From the IMG/VR virus record IMGVR_UViG_3300047585_000037, positions 1 through 29,602 of that record: a stretch of DNA of 29,602 bases, one strand, 5' to 3'. The DNA comes from a virus. The translations under genes and the position numbers were made by a program. The stretch's first letter is position 1; every line of letters begins with the position of its first letter. Below the pieces are notes generated by a model. That model was not told the origin of the DNA. It searched no databases and saw only the letters and a program-made list of their open reading frames with translations. Below, one piece after another: positions 7,733 to 15,732 of the stretch.

Positions 7733-9115
7733 ATGCATCTGATACCTAAAGTATTGTTAAGCTTAGCAACTGCATTGCATTTATGTAATGCTCCTGTACA
7801 TCAATTTCAGCCACACGCCGAAAATGGTCCTAATATTTCTATTGATAACAATAGTGGTAACTTAGTCTTAAATGGTGGAGCTGCCGTTGGGGCAACATAT
7901 TTAACCGAAAGCGATGAATCAACTTCTATTCCTAGTTCATATCAATTGTTAGCTGGCGAAAATATTACATTAACGCCCGCTTCGGGAACTCCTAATACAT
8001 TAACTGTGGCAGCTACCGGTGGCGGCGGGGGTGGATTACAATTCGGTGGTAGCGGTGCCCAAGGGGCTTTAGATGTCACAGGTGTTACAACTAATACACC
8101 GGGGCAACAACAGAACTGGACCACATTAACGGTAGAAGAAGTTGGAACTTTAAATGTAGTCAGTGGACAAGGAATACATGCGACTGGAGCTGTTGCTATT
8201 AATGGACAAATTAATGTAGCGCAAAATTACAGTGGACCAGGAGCTGGTAATCCAGGCTTTCAATATTTCGATGGCACCAATACTTATATATTAGGTGGTG
8301 GTGGAGGTGGTAATGGTGGATTTGGTGGGACTTCAGGGCATGGTTATAATGCTGCTCAAGGTGGATCACCACTATCCTATAATCAATTTTTTGGCGGAGG
8401 ACCCGGTGGTAATGTTGCTCCTGATCAAACGCTTACTGGTTTAATTGGTTGCGGTGGTGGAGTTTTAATAATAGATGCTATTGGAGATGTTAATGTTGGC
8501 GGTGAAGCTGCATCAGGTTCCATTAGTGCGCAAGGTCAGAATGGATTAGACGCATCTGATAGTGAATCGGAATACGGAATACCATCAGCTACCGGTGGGG
8601 GGGCAGGTGGAACGATTGGTATATATTCACAAACGTCTATTGAAGTACAAGAAGGTAGCGTTATAGCTATTGGTGGTAGCGGTGGAGATGGTAATATCCC
8701 CGGGGGATTGTATGCCGGTGGTGGTGGCGGCGGTGGGCAAGTTGTATTAGTCGCACCAATAATTACTGATTTAGACCCTAGTAATGATGTTCAAGTGCAA
8801 AAAGGTTTTGCAGGTACTGGATATGGAACAACAGGAAATGGACAGAATGGATTAGTCTTTGAAATTACAGCTACTCCAACATTGCCATTGGCGCAATTAA
8901 CATTTCCTGGAATGAAATTATATTCTAAAATTGCTAATGCCAAACAAGAGCAACATTATTTCAAAATTAGCGGTAGAGAATGGATATCGTTTTTAGCTGC
9001 AACCCAAGCGCATAGCAATAAAGAATTCGTACAAATCTGCAATGAGTTATCAAATAACCATCAAATAGCAGAACCTATAGCAGTCGGGGATTTGGTCGAC
9101 TCAAACGCATCATAA
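7733..9115 (+). CDS. Glycine-rich secreted repeat protein with helical C-terminus
   Basis: 460 residues, ATG with AAGGA 6 bases upstream. The N-terminus is hydrophobic (residues 1-20) and could be a signal peptide, though the cleavage site is less clean than in its neighbours. Next come 'LLAGENITLTPASGTPNTLTV', a fibre repeat motif, then several Gly-rich blocks ('GGGGGGNGGFGG', 'GGGAGGTIGIYSQ', 'GGGGGGGQVVLVAP') alternating with 'INV', 'GDVNVGG' and 'IEVQEGSVIAIGGSGG' beta strands. This resembles a beta-helix or polyglycine adhesin. The last 70 residues are charged and helical and lack glycine. It probably recognises a surface; whether in the virion or after secretion is unclear. Confidence 0.6.
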   Translation: MHLIPKVLLSLATALHLCNAPVHQFQPHAENGPNISIDNNSGNLVLNGGAAVGATYLTESDESTSIPSSYQLLAGENITLTPASGTPNTLTVAATGGGGGGLQFGGSGAQGALDVTGVTTNTPGQQQNWTTLTVEEVGTLNVVSGQGIHATGAVAINGQINVAQNYSGPGAGNPGFQYFDGTNTYILGGGGGGNGGFGGTSGHGYNAAQGGSPLSYNQFFGGGPGGNVAPDQTLTGLIGCGGGVLIIDAIGDVNVGGEAASGSISAQGQNGLDASDSESEYGIPSATGGGAGGTIGIYSQTSIEVQEGSVIAIGGSGGDGNIPGGLYAGGGGGGGQVVLVAPIITDLDPSNDVQVQKGFAGTGYGTTGNGQNGLVFEITATPTLPLAQLTFPGMKLYSKIANAKQEQHYFKISGREWISFLAATQAHSNKEFVQICNELSNNHQIAEPIAVGDLVDSNAS

Positions 9116-9149
9116 GATATAGTACAATCAAATAACAGGTGAGGTAATT

Positions 9150-9359
9150 ATGGGTAATTTATTGACAGAACTGGAAGCCGTTAAGTCCATCTTGGCTGCT
9201 TTTCAGGGCGTAGATCTAGCACAGTTAGAAGCCGACGTAGAAGCTCTTGGAACTGACGGGAAAGCTTTGGTTGCTGATGTTAGTGTGGCAGCAACTGCTT
9301 TAGGTAAGCTCTTAACCGATCTAAAGGCGCAATTGCCATCTACTACTCCAAAGGCCTAA
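9150..9359 (+). CDS. Small helical protein near the lysis genes, unknown function
   Basis: 69 residues, ATG with a strong GGTGAGGT ribosome binding site. The protein is mostly amphipathic helix with regular Leu/Ala spacing and acidic residues, ending in a short Pro/Thr tail. It has no membrane segment and no Cys. Its place before two small membrane proteins suggests a lysis-module or late role, but no family is recognised. Confidence 0.6.
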   Translation: MGNLLTELEAVKSILAAFQGVDLAQLEADVEALGTDGKALVADVSVAATALGKLLTDLKAQLPSTTPKA

Positions 9360-9360
9360 A

Positions 9361-9453
9361 ATGTTCGAAACAGTATTGAATTGTATTTTTGCCGTTACAG
9401 GATTCGCAGTCGGAATCATCTTAGGACATTTCACCCTATGTATGCGGGGGTAA
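9361..9453 (+). CDS. 30-residue single-span membrane protein
   Basis: The ORF starts 1 base after the preceding stop and ends 1 base before the next ATG. It has a short N-terminal segment, one hydrophobic span ('CIFAVTGFAVGIILG') and a short basic end. Gap-free packing between two genes and a clean membrane helix support a real small gene. It may be a holin accessory or antiholin-type protein; this is inference from position. Confidence 0.5.
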   Translation: MFETVLNCIFAVTGFAVGIILGHFTLCMRG

Positions 9454-9454
9454 A

Positions 9455-9655
9455 ATGCCTCCTGTAGCTCTTATCATCGCTGTCACCTGTTTATCTATCG
9501 GTGTATTAGCGGCAATCTTTTTACCTTTTATAGCTGCTATGAAGCATGTTACCTACACTTTGGATACCGCAGTCATAAGTGCAGTAACCGGTACATTATT
9601 AGGAGTAATGACTGTTATTATGGTCAATAGTAAAAAAAATGGAACCGGAAGCTAA
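9455..9655 (+). CDS. Holin-like protein with two membrane spans
   Basis: 66 residues, ATG with GGGGG 4 bases upstream. There are two hydrophobic segments (about residues 4-28 and 38-57) separated by a short loop, and a basic tail 'NSKKNGTGS'. Size, two spans, charged C-terminus and position next to an endolysin fit a small two-span holin that permeabilises the inner membrane at lysis. The stop overlaps the stop of the endolysin gene on the other strand by 3 bases. The holin role is inferred, since holins share little sequence. Confidence 0.55.
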   Translation: MPPVALIIAVTCLSIGVLAAIFLPFIAAMKHVTYTLDTAVISAVTGTLLGVMTVIMVNSKKNGTGS

Positions 9656-10287
9656 GAACGAACTACTTTACGGGGACGCCCACCTTTTTTATGCATCTGA
9701 TGTTCCTCCACTGCCGGTGTTACCGGTGCAAGTTCTAACGCAGGAATTACTAATGCAGGTGGTTGAACAACTACGATTGGATGAGCCGTTATATATTGAC
9801 CAATTGCAGCTAAATAAGCATTCATCGGAAATAGCGGGCCAGGGTCCTGATGGTTATTCCCGAATTGCCTAAGCCATGGATCACTATGCCCTAAAATATG
9901 GTTCAACGGAATTTGATACTTAACCGCAATACTGCCAACTAATTCAATAGACTGACTAAGTTGGGGGTTAGTAAGCCATGGAACTGTGCCCATACAGCCC
10001 CCTATAAGCCTGCCTGTGGAATCTTTAAACATATCGGTATGTTCTACCCCTATAGACCGGGGATTGATACCCATGGCGTGCCAAGCGGCATATTTTTCCT
10101 GTACAAACTGAACTATAGAACCGTCCCTGTCTACCATATAATGTGCTGACACTTGGGAAGACGCCCGCTGAAAAGTAGCTATTGTGCCTTCTAGGGTTCC
10201 TAAAGCGGCATGAATAATGATGAATTCAGGCTTAAAAGCTCCCCGCAAGGAGTAATTGGGACTTGGCTTCTGGATGATTGGATTCAT
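9652..10287 (-). CDS. N-acetylmuramoyl-L-alanine amidase endolysin (Amidase_2)
   Basis: 211 residues, on the strand opposite to its neighbours. Amidase_2 hallmarks are present: 'FIIIHAALG' (H26, zinc ligand), 'SAHYMVDRDGSIVQFV' (residues 47-62), 'IGVEH' (E82, likely catalytic), 'HILGHSDPW' (H134, zinc ligand) and 'DPGPLFP' (D148, third ligand). It cleaves the bond between MurNAc and L-Ala of peptidoglycan. There is no signal peptide, so release depends on a holin. A 40-residue Pro/Ala/Val tail ends in a basic 'KKGGRPRK' stretch resembling an AT-hook or a cell-envelope-binding tail. An in-frame stop lies 7 codons upstream of the ATG. Confidence 0.9.
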   Translation of the reverse strand: MNPIIQKPSPNYSLRGAFKPEFIIIHAALGTLEGTIATFQRASSQVSAHYMVDRDGSIVQFVQEKYAAWHAMGINPRSIGVEHTDMFKDSTGRLIGGCMGTVPWLTNPQLSQSIELVGSIAVKYQIPLNHILGHSDPWLRQFGNNHQDPGPLFPMNAYLAAIGQYITAHPIVVVQPPALVIPALELAPVTPAVEEHQMHKKGGRPRKVVRS

Positions 10288-10399
10288 CCTATTATTGTAT
10301 AGTGACTAAGTTTAAGGAACATTAATTAAAACACAGCCTGTACTAGCCTGAACAAATTATAATTAATGTAAATCTTCCGTTATGTCCACCTAAGATTAA
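10288..10399. promoter_or_regulatory. Divergent control region between endolysin and portal
   Basis: This 112-base gap is the only place from which both the leftward endolysin and the rightward portal could be transcribed. It holds TATAAT on + (10358-10363), which overlaps TATAAT on - (10356-10361), and two direct AGCCTG repeats (10335-10340, 10345-10350) spaced one helical turn apart. No good -35 box is visible for either direction, so a phage-encoded or activator-dependent promoter is possible. Confidence 0.35.
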
Positions 10400-12091
10400 A
10401 TGCTCCAAAATATTTTAGAAAAGTATTATAACTTCCCGCAGTGGGTGAAAGACTGCCCCCGCTTTATGAAGCTACAGGTTCATGATGCCTGGTTAGATGG
10501 AACTTTCTACGACAAAATTCCTACACCGTATAGTCAACATACGGGCGGGAATGGCAAAGATATCAAAATGTTCGACCGCAGGCCTGCGGTACAGCATAAC
10601 CTGCCGAAGTTGATGGCGAATTTATCCGCCAGAAAACTATTTGGCGGCAGACATGCGCCTAGACTACGACATCAAAATGAAAAATTTAAATTAGCCGTAC
10701 AAGCTTATATAGAAGAACTGCATTTAACTAGCCGAATGCTGGAAGTAGTTAAACGGGGATCGGTTGGTTCCATTTTAGTTTTGTTCCAATTGCGTAAGCT
10801 GGATGGACGGGTACAAACCCTGATTGAAGTTACGAAGGCCCGTAATGTAACACCGAAATTCGATGCCTTCCAGGAACTAACGTCATTACGTATACATTAC
10901 CCAACGGGCGGTAGATCCTTTAAGGACCAAGGATTCACTACGGATTGCGAAGGTAGACTACTTCAAAACAATGAAAAGTATTGGTTCGTTAGGGATTTAA
11001 ACAAAAATGAAGATTGCGTTTATCATGCAATCCCTGAATCGATGTGGGACCCGGTTAACGGGGACGATCAACGATACATGAAAGAGGCTGTTAAAGTTGC
11101 TAATCCGTTGGGATTTCTGCCTGCGGTGTGGATTCAAAATCTGCCAGGTGGTGAACACCCTGATGGAGATTGTACATTTGCATCAGCATTAAACAACTTT
11201 ATTGAATATGACTATATGTATAGTCAATTAGGTAATGGATTATTTTATCATGCGTCACCTACATTGGTTGTTAAGGGTGGCTTAGTTCAAGACACTAATG
11301 AATTAGATGACGGACCGCAACGCCCAGTCAATAAAGATCCCGCTTATATATTGCAATTACCTGCCGATGAAAAAGATGCAGTTGGCGGCACTATGTCAGG
11401 GCATGACGCCAAGCTATTAGATACCAATGCACAAGGATTGACAACTGGTATTGACTTCTGCGCAAAATTGAAACATGCATCGCTAGAACAAACTTCCATG
11501 GCCCGCAAAGATTTGGAATCTATAAGCGGCAGTATGTCTGGCAAGGCTATGGAATTAATTGACCAGGAATTCCTGGACTTGATACAAGAGCTACGGGTTC
11601 AATATTGTGAATACGGCTTCTTGCCATTGCTGAAGAAATTATGCAAAGCAGCTAAGATGATGGGACACCCGCTATTGATGGATTATAGCGATACAGATAT
11701 TGATGGTTTGTCATTACAATACCCAGCCGCCTATACACCAGACCCACAAGAATTCCTATACTTAGTACAAGCATTGGCGTTAGCTACCGGATTAGGACAA
11801 AAGAATCCAGAAGGCGGCGTTAATGGTGCCGCTGCTCCGGTAGCACCGCATGAAGGATTGCTGACAATAGAAGAGGCTAGTTTATACCTTAAGACACAGA
11901 TGGACTTCTATATGGTCAGTGAAGATGTTCCAGTAATTACCGAAACAGATCCAGTCGGCAGGATAGATGAACCAGAGGCGCCTAAGCCAGACGATACTAT
12001 CGGTGAAGGTGAAAGTAACATAGATGTTACTGAACAATATCCGAAAGGCAATACGCCAACATCTGTAAGAGTCAAAGATATTCCGTTTTAA
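10400..12091 (+). CDS. Portal protein
   Basis: 563 residues. The portal is the dodecameric ring through which DNA enters the capsid; it docks the terminase. Portal-like features are an N-terminal 'RRPAVQHNLPKLMANLSARKLFGG' segment, a beta-rich wing region (residues about 120-260), and the late helical 'SISGSMSGKAMELIDQEFLDLIQELR..Y' segment that corresponds to the stem and long helix of SPP1-type portals ('SG.A...'). An acidic C-terminal tail follows. Terminase subunits lie just downstream. The ATG has no Shine-Dalgarno match and directly follows an in-frame stop, so initiation here looks weak. Family call by motif and context. Confidence 0.8.
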   Translation: MLQNILEKYYNFPQWVKDCPRFMKLQVHDAWLDGTFYDKIPTPYSQHTGGNGKDIKMFDRRPAVQHNLPKLMANLSARKLFGGRHAPRLRHQNEKFKLAVQAYIEELHLTSRMLEVVKRGSVGSILVLFQLRKLDGRVQTLIEVTKARNVTPKFDAFQELTSLRIHYPTGGRSFKDQGFTTDCEGRLLQNNEKYWFVRDLNKNEDCVYHAIPESMWDPVNGDDQRYMKEAVKVANPLGFLPAVWIQNLPGGEHPDGDCTFASALNNFIEYDYMYSQLGNGLFYHASPTLVVKGGLVQDTNELDDGPQRPVNKDPAYILQLPADEKDAVGGTMSGHDAKLLDTNAQGLTTGIDFCAKLKHASLEQTSMARKDLESISGSMSGKAMELIDQEFLDLIQELRVQYCEYGFLPLLKKLCKAAKMMGHPLLMDYSDTDIDGLSLQYPAAYTPDPQEFLYLVQALALATGLGQKNPEGGVNGAAAPVAPHEGLLTIEEASLYLKTQMDFYMVSEDVPVITETDPVGRIDEPEAPKPDDTIGEGESNIDVTEQYPKGNTPTSVRVKDIPF

Positions 12092-12315
12092 TGGTGGCAA
12101 CTATGACAGAAATTAATTTCGTCCGTTCCATTGATTTGTCCGATGTTGCATATAAGGTATGCAGGGAAGTTGATTGGACACCGCTAGAAAAATTAGGATT
12201 GTATCCAGTACAGGTTAATCTATTAGGTTATACGCATGGCGATAAAGATATTCCAGTCAGTATTATTGTGAAATACGATCAGGAATTACATGACGCCGTA
12301 GCAAGACATGAGTAA
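12091..12315 (+). CDS. Small conserved-position protein after portal, unknown
   Basis: 74 residues; the ATG overlaps the portal stop (TAATG), so the two are probably translationally coupled. A second in-frame ATG at 12103 is possible. The protein has mixed alpha/beta character with 'VQVNLLGYTHGDKDIPVSIIVKYD'. No motif is recognised. Its position suggests a head-associated or packaging-associated role. Confidence 0.6.
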   Translation: MVATMTEINFVRSIDLSDVAYKVCREVDWTPLEKLGLYPVQVNLLGYTHGDKDIPVSIIVKYDQELHDAVARHE

Positions 12316-12321
12316 TCAATA

Positions 12322-12747
12322 ATGCAGACACGTTTCCGGGAAATTCCCGTACACTATATAAAGTTGCCACAACCGCCTATCGGCAATAAGATTTTTTGCA
12401 CCACTCAGCAAGGCGTCTTTGTATTAGAAAAGGGTCCTACGATTTGGCGGGCATTAGCAAACACTCATGTAGGCACAGGTTCAGTCAACGTTTATGACGG
12501 CATCCCAGATGAAAACGGCCATTTCCCAGACGCAAATATACGCATGGATGACCCACGTTACGCCACTAGCAATGGACGTTTGCTTTTTCATGCTAACCCT
12601 AGCGTCATGGGTATGTGGATGCTAGATGGCGGATGTCATCATGGACTGACCGTCATCAGTAGTGGTGAATCTAATGTATCAGCAGTATTAACTATTACCT
12701 GGTTGCCATATAAAAAACCGGAACGGCGCATAGTGGATGAAAAATAG
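12322..12747 (+). CDS. Beta-rich protein between portal and terminase, unknown
   Basis: 141 residues with predicted beta character and many aromatic and Gly residues ('GTGSVNVYDGIPDENG', 'NPSVMGMWMLDGGCHHGLTVIS', 'VLTITWLP'). The sequence resembles a beta-sandwich, such as a head-decoration or carbohydrate-binding type protein, but I cannot name a family. It lies 6 bases after the previous gene and 2 bases before terS, in one transcription unit. Confidence 0.6.
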   Translation: MQTRFREIPVHYIKLPQPPIGNKIFCTTQQGVFVLEKGPTIWRALANTHVGTGSVNVYDGIPDENGHFPDANIRMDDPRYATSNGRLLFHANPSVMGMWMLDGGCHHGLTVISSGESNVSAVLTITWLPYKKPERRIVDEK

Positions 12748-12749
12748 TT

Positions 12750-13133
12750 ATGAATCCAGAACGCCAAGATTTACTGGATAAGATTGAAGAAGCCGCCGGT
12801 AATGGACTAACTGTTCCGCAGGTAGTAGTTGAATTAGGTTTAGATTACAACCAATTCATCAGTCAGTGGATGTCTGATACTGAACTTAGACAGGCATATG
12901 ATCGGGGCGTCTTAACCGTAGTCAAAGAAATGGTTGACATTATGTCGACCAATGCTAGAGCGCCGGGGAAGCAACAATTATTAGCTGCTAAAGAATTACT
13001 TAGATACTATCAGGGGCTACATCAGGTAGTAACCAGGGCTAATGAAACGCCAGCACAAAGCAATCTCATCACTGTTAATCCTGAAGTAATCACTGCTATA
13101 GAAAATTATCAGGACAGAAAAGATGCTAAGTGA
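12750..13133 (+). CDS. terS: Terminase small subunit
   Basis: 127 residues. An N-terminal helix-turn-helix-like segment ('AGNGLTVPQVVVELGLDYNQFISQWMSD') is followed by long helices, the layout of small terminases, which recognise the packaging site on phage DNA and regulate the large subunit. The gene overlaps the large-subunit start by 11 bases, the usual coupled pairing. The identification depends mainly on this context and the helix-turn-helix. Confidence 0.75.
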   Translation: MNPERQDLLDKIEEAAGNGLTVPQVVVELGLDYNQFISQWMSDTELRQAYDRGVLTVVKEMVDIMSTNARAPGKQQLLAAKELLRYYQGLHQVVTRANETPAQSNLITVNPEVITAIENYQDRKDAK

Positions 13134-14535
13134 ACAGGAATTACTTAAATGGCGACAAGATTGTCAAAATAGTCTAATTGAATTTGGTCATGCTTGTTAT
13201 CAGGATTATCAATCGCATAGACATATACGGGCATTAGCTAAACAATTGCAAACAGTTGAAAGTGGTGTTTGTCGGCGCATGATGATCAATATGCCACCAC
13301 GTCATGGAAAAACGATTACAACATCTGTTTTATTCGCTGCGTGGTTTATGGGAAAATATCCCAAAAAATATATTATCTTTGCGTCGGCTAATAGCGATTT
13401 GGCCACCAGTCTTGGCGGACAAGTACGGGATATTATGAACAGCGAAATCTATCAGATGATATTCCCTGATGTAAAACTGAAAGATGATACGCAATCAAAA
13501 ACTAAATTCCACACTACTAAAGGTGGACAAGTCAGATTTGCTACGGTGGGTGAAAGAATTAATGGCACAGGGGCGCACTTATTTTTAATTGATGATCCTA
13601 TCGGAAACGCTGAAGATGCAGATTCTTTAAAGAACAAACGAACATTGCGCAGTTGGTATAGTGAAACTGCCTTAACTAGACTTATGCCTAAAGGTGCAAT
13701 GGTAATTATAAACACCCGCTTCAGATATGACGATTTATCCGGCTGGATTTTAGACCCTAGAGAACATACAAAAGTAATGAACTGGACAATTGTGAATTAC
13801 CCAGCTATTGCCGAAGAAGTGGGCGAAGATTGGCGCAGGCCGGGTGAAGCATTATGCCCTGAATGGTATGACGTAGAAGCACTAGAAGAAATTAAACATG
13901 AAATCGGCAGTCGTAATTTTAATGCTTTGTATCAACAAAAACCTGCACCAGATAGCGGTAATCTATTCCAGAAAAATCATATAGTATTAGTAAGAAGTGA
14001 AGACTTGGAAAATCGGCTTGTTGAGCCGAAAATCATCTTCCTGGATACGGCCTACGGTGAAAAACAAACTAACGATTATAGCGCAGCGGTTATGGCTTGC
14101 CGTACTAAGGACGGCTATATATGTATCCTGGATAGTATCCATAAGAGATTAGAATTTCCGAAATTAATCGCTTGGACTAAAGACATCATTGAATTACATG
14201 ATATCAATAGTCTTTATGTGGAAGATAAAGCCAGCGGTATTTCGCTAATACAAATGCTAAAGAAAGAATTGGATATCCCAGTCATTGCATGTAAAGCGGA
14301 AAAAGATAAAGTCTCCAGGGTAAATGCGACTCTGCCAATGTATGAAGCAGGTAAAGTTTTATTTAAAGCTCCTATGAATGGCGACTTAGAACATGAAATG
14401 TTGACATTTCCATTTGCTTCTTTTGATGACTTAGTTGATGCACTAACTGGTGCTGTAACGGTGCTAATGAAGCCACTAAAATCTAGACAGAATCGATTCA
14501 GTGGATTTAGCTATGGCAGCTTCTTCGGTAGATAG
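13123..14535 (+). CDS. terL: Terminase large subunit
   Basis: 470 residues, the DNA-packaging motor and headful or cos nuclease. ATPase motifs: Walker A 'PPRHGKT' (residues 58-64), Walker B 'HLFLIDDP' (152-159), and a likely motif III region 'VIINTRF'. RNase H-like nuclease residues: 'FLDTA' (D308), 'LYVEDKASG' (E367/D368) and 'FDDLVDALTG' (D435, D436, D439). The 'PPRHGK' type and overall length fit the TIGR01630/COG5362 group of large terminases as I recall it. It is complete, and the stop abuts the convergent stop of the next gene with no terminator. Confidence 0.93.
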   Translation: MLSEQELLKWRQDCQNSLIEFGHACYQDYQSHRHIRALAKQLQTVESGVCRRMMINMPPRHGKTITTSVLFAAWFMGKYPKKYIIFASANSDLATSLGGQVRDIMNSEIYQMIFPDVKLKDDTQSKTKFHTTKGGQVRFATVGERINGTGAHLFLIDDPIGNAEDADSLKNKRTLRSWYSETALTRLMPKGAMVIINTRFRYDDLSGWILDPREHTKVMNWTIVNYPAIAEEVGEDWRRPGEALCPEWYDVEALEEIKHEIGSRNFNALYQQKPAPDSGNLFQKNHIVLVRSEDLENRLVEPKIIFLDTAYGEKQTNDYSAAVMACRTKDGYICILDSIHKRLEFPKLIAWTKDIIELHDINSLYVEDKASGISLIQMLKKELDIPVIACKAEKDKVSRVNATLPMYEAGKVLFKAPMNGDLEHEMLTFPFASFDDLVDALTGAVTVLMKPLKSRQNRFSGFSYGSFFGR

Positions 14536-14754
14536 CTATTTTAAAGTCAGTGGAAAATATTTCGGATTGACCAGCTTTTCGAATTTATAAGCATACTGCC
14601 AACTAATTACCTTGACTGTCGTGGCCATAAATTTATTAACGATCAGTGCTGTCGCCCACTTGTTTCGCTCTTGTTCCGTTTTAGCGGGTGTCTTTAACCA
14701 TTGCAAGAATGATTTAGTCCATTGATCATTAGTAGCATATTTTATTTCGTTCAT
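14536..14754 (-). CDS. Small unknown protein, last gene of leftward operon
   Basis: 72 residues, rich in Trp, Lys and Asn, with no Cys or membrane span. It is the promoter-distal gene of the leftward recombination operon. Its start overlaps the stop of the upstream gene by 4 bases, and its stop abuts that of terL. No family recognised. Confidence 0.55.
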   Translation of the reverse strand: MNEIKYATNDQWTKSFLQWLKTPAKTEQERNKWATALIVNKFMATTVKVISWQYAYKFEKLVNPKYFPLTLK

Positions 14755-14966
14755 AGCTTATCTCCCGTTTGGTCTAGCGACCCAAACAACACTTTCACTA
14801 CTGCATCAAATATAGCTTGGTCATTGACCTGATACAGGATTCCATATTCCCCAGTTGCATTATTGAAACCTGCCACCAACAAAGAATCATTAGACATAAA
14901 TTCAGCTTTTGCTTTAGCCTTCTTAAGTCTATTTAATTCCTTTTGATCTGTGGTTTCATTGGGCAT
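14751..14966 (-). CDS. Small unknown protein in the leftward operon
   Basis: 71 residues: a charged N-terminal helix ('ELNRLKKAKAKAEF') and a C-terminal part with 'GFNNATGEYGILYQVNDQAIFDAVV'. It overlaps both neighbours (11 and 4 bases), indicating coupled translation. No family recognised. Confidence 0.55.
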   Translation of the reverse strand: MPNETTDQKELNRLKKAKAKAEFMSNDSLLVAGFNNATGEYGILYQVNDQAIFDAVVKVLFGSLDQTGDKL

Positions 14967-15153
14967 TCTCTACCTGTTGGATTTTATCTTCTAAATGTTC
15001 TTTTAGTCTCTTAGATTCACTGATTCTGGGCGCGGCATTTGTTATGACTAAGTTAATGTAATCATATTCACTTTGTAATGCGTTATCAATTTCAGTGAGG
15101 CGGCGATTTAGTTCATATAAATAATCTTCTTTGTAAGTTCTATGTTTTTTCAT
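14956..15153 (-). CDS. Small coiled-coil-like protein in the leftward operon
   Basis: 65 residues, almost entirely charged helix with Leu/Ile spacing suggesting a coiled coil ('LYELNRRLTEIDNALQSEY', 'KRLKEHLEDKIQQVE'). GGAGG lies 5 bases upstream of the ATG. It follows the MazG-like gene after 1 base. Function unknown. Confidence 0.6.
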   Translation of the reverse strand: MKKHRTYKEDYLYELNRRLTEIDNALQSEYDYINLVITNAAPRISESKRLKEHLEDKIQQVENAQ

Positions 15154-15154
15154 T

Positions 15155-15445
15155 TCATCCTCCTATCGGCACATCTTCTAATGCTGCAATAACATTATCC
15201 ATTTCTTGTTTGACTAATTGTTGATGTTTGAAATTCTTTAATGCACTCATGGCCACTGCTGCCACTTGTACTAATTCTTCTTCATAGTTATCAACATCAT
15301 CTTCTAAGGCGGCATGTGCTGCTTCTCCTACTTCTTCCATTAGAATAGTCATCCACATGGCTTGTGGGTGGTCTTGGATGCCCCATAGTTGCTGTTGCCG
15401 CAACATTTCAGTTTGCACTAAAGCTAATAATTCAGGATTGTTCAT
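15155..15445 (-). CDS. MazG-like nucleotide pyrophosphohydrolase
   Basis: 96 residues. The pattern 'E..RQQQLWGIQDHPQAMWMTILMEEVGEAAHA' followed by 'EEELVQVAAVAMSAL' is typical of short phage MazG-like, all-helical NTP-pyrophosphatase proteins. The EExxE motif (EEVGE) binds Mg2+; the second motif, usually ExxD, reads 'EELVQ', a variant common in phage versions. It may hydrolyse non-canonical or signalling nucleotides during infection. The start overlaps the previous stop by 4 bases (ATGA). Confidence 0.75.
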   Translation of the reverse strand: MNNPELLALVQTEMLRQQQLWGIQDHPQAMWMTILMEEVGEAAHAALEDDVDNYEEELVQVAAVAMSALKNFKHQQLVKQEMDNVIAALEDVPIGG

Positions 15446-15732
15446 ACTGCACCGCTTGGGCTACGTACCCATTCAACAGCATGACTCCAATCTAAAATAT
15501 GACTGGATGCTTGTTGCATATCCACTGTAGGCATATAGCCATCAGATGAATGAACATTAGTATATGATTCTTCAAAAATAGTATTACCTATTTTCTTTTT
15601 ATCTATCCGAAAAGTGCCATGTCTATAACGTATATAGACAAACACTTCATCAATAGTCCAAGCTTCCCATTGTGACGGACAGGCACAGCAGGTTTGTTTA
15701 AAATGATCAATCTTTAAAAGCTTAGTAGACAT
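15442..15732 (-). CDS. Conserved phage protein with CPSQWE/YIRYR motifs
   Basis: 96 residues. The N-terminal segment 'CCACPSQWEAWTIDEVFVYIRYRHGTFRI' matches a pattern ('CPSQWEG...VYIRYRWG') that I recall from many phage hypothetical proteins. No function is established for it. The two adjacent Cys and CxxC-like spacing could bind metal. It overlaps the end of the RecT-like gene by 11 bases. Confidence 0.65.
   Translation of the reverse strand: MSTKLLKIDHFKQTCCACPSQWEAWTIDEVFVYIRYRHGTFRIDKKKIGNTIFEESYTNVHSSDGYMPTVDMQQASSHILDWSHAVEWVRSPSGAV

Noticed and set aside
7733-7800. Lipoprotein signal in the Gly-rich protein
   Set aside because: The residue before the candidate Cys is Leu and the -3 to -1 positions do not fit a lipobox.
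9639-10149. Rightward frames opposite the amidase
   Set aside because: They are antisense to a complete Amidase_2 gene with all its motifs and have no binding sites.
14520-14560. Intrinsic terminator between terL and the convergent gene
   Set aside because: The stops abut with no hairpin and T-tract; none was found at 9.65 kb or 23.55 kb either.
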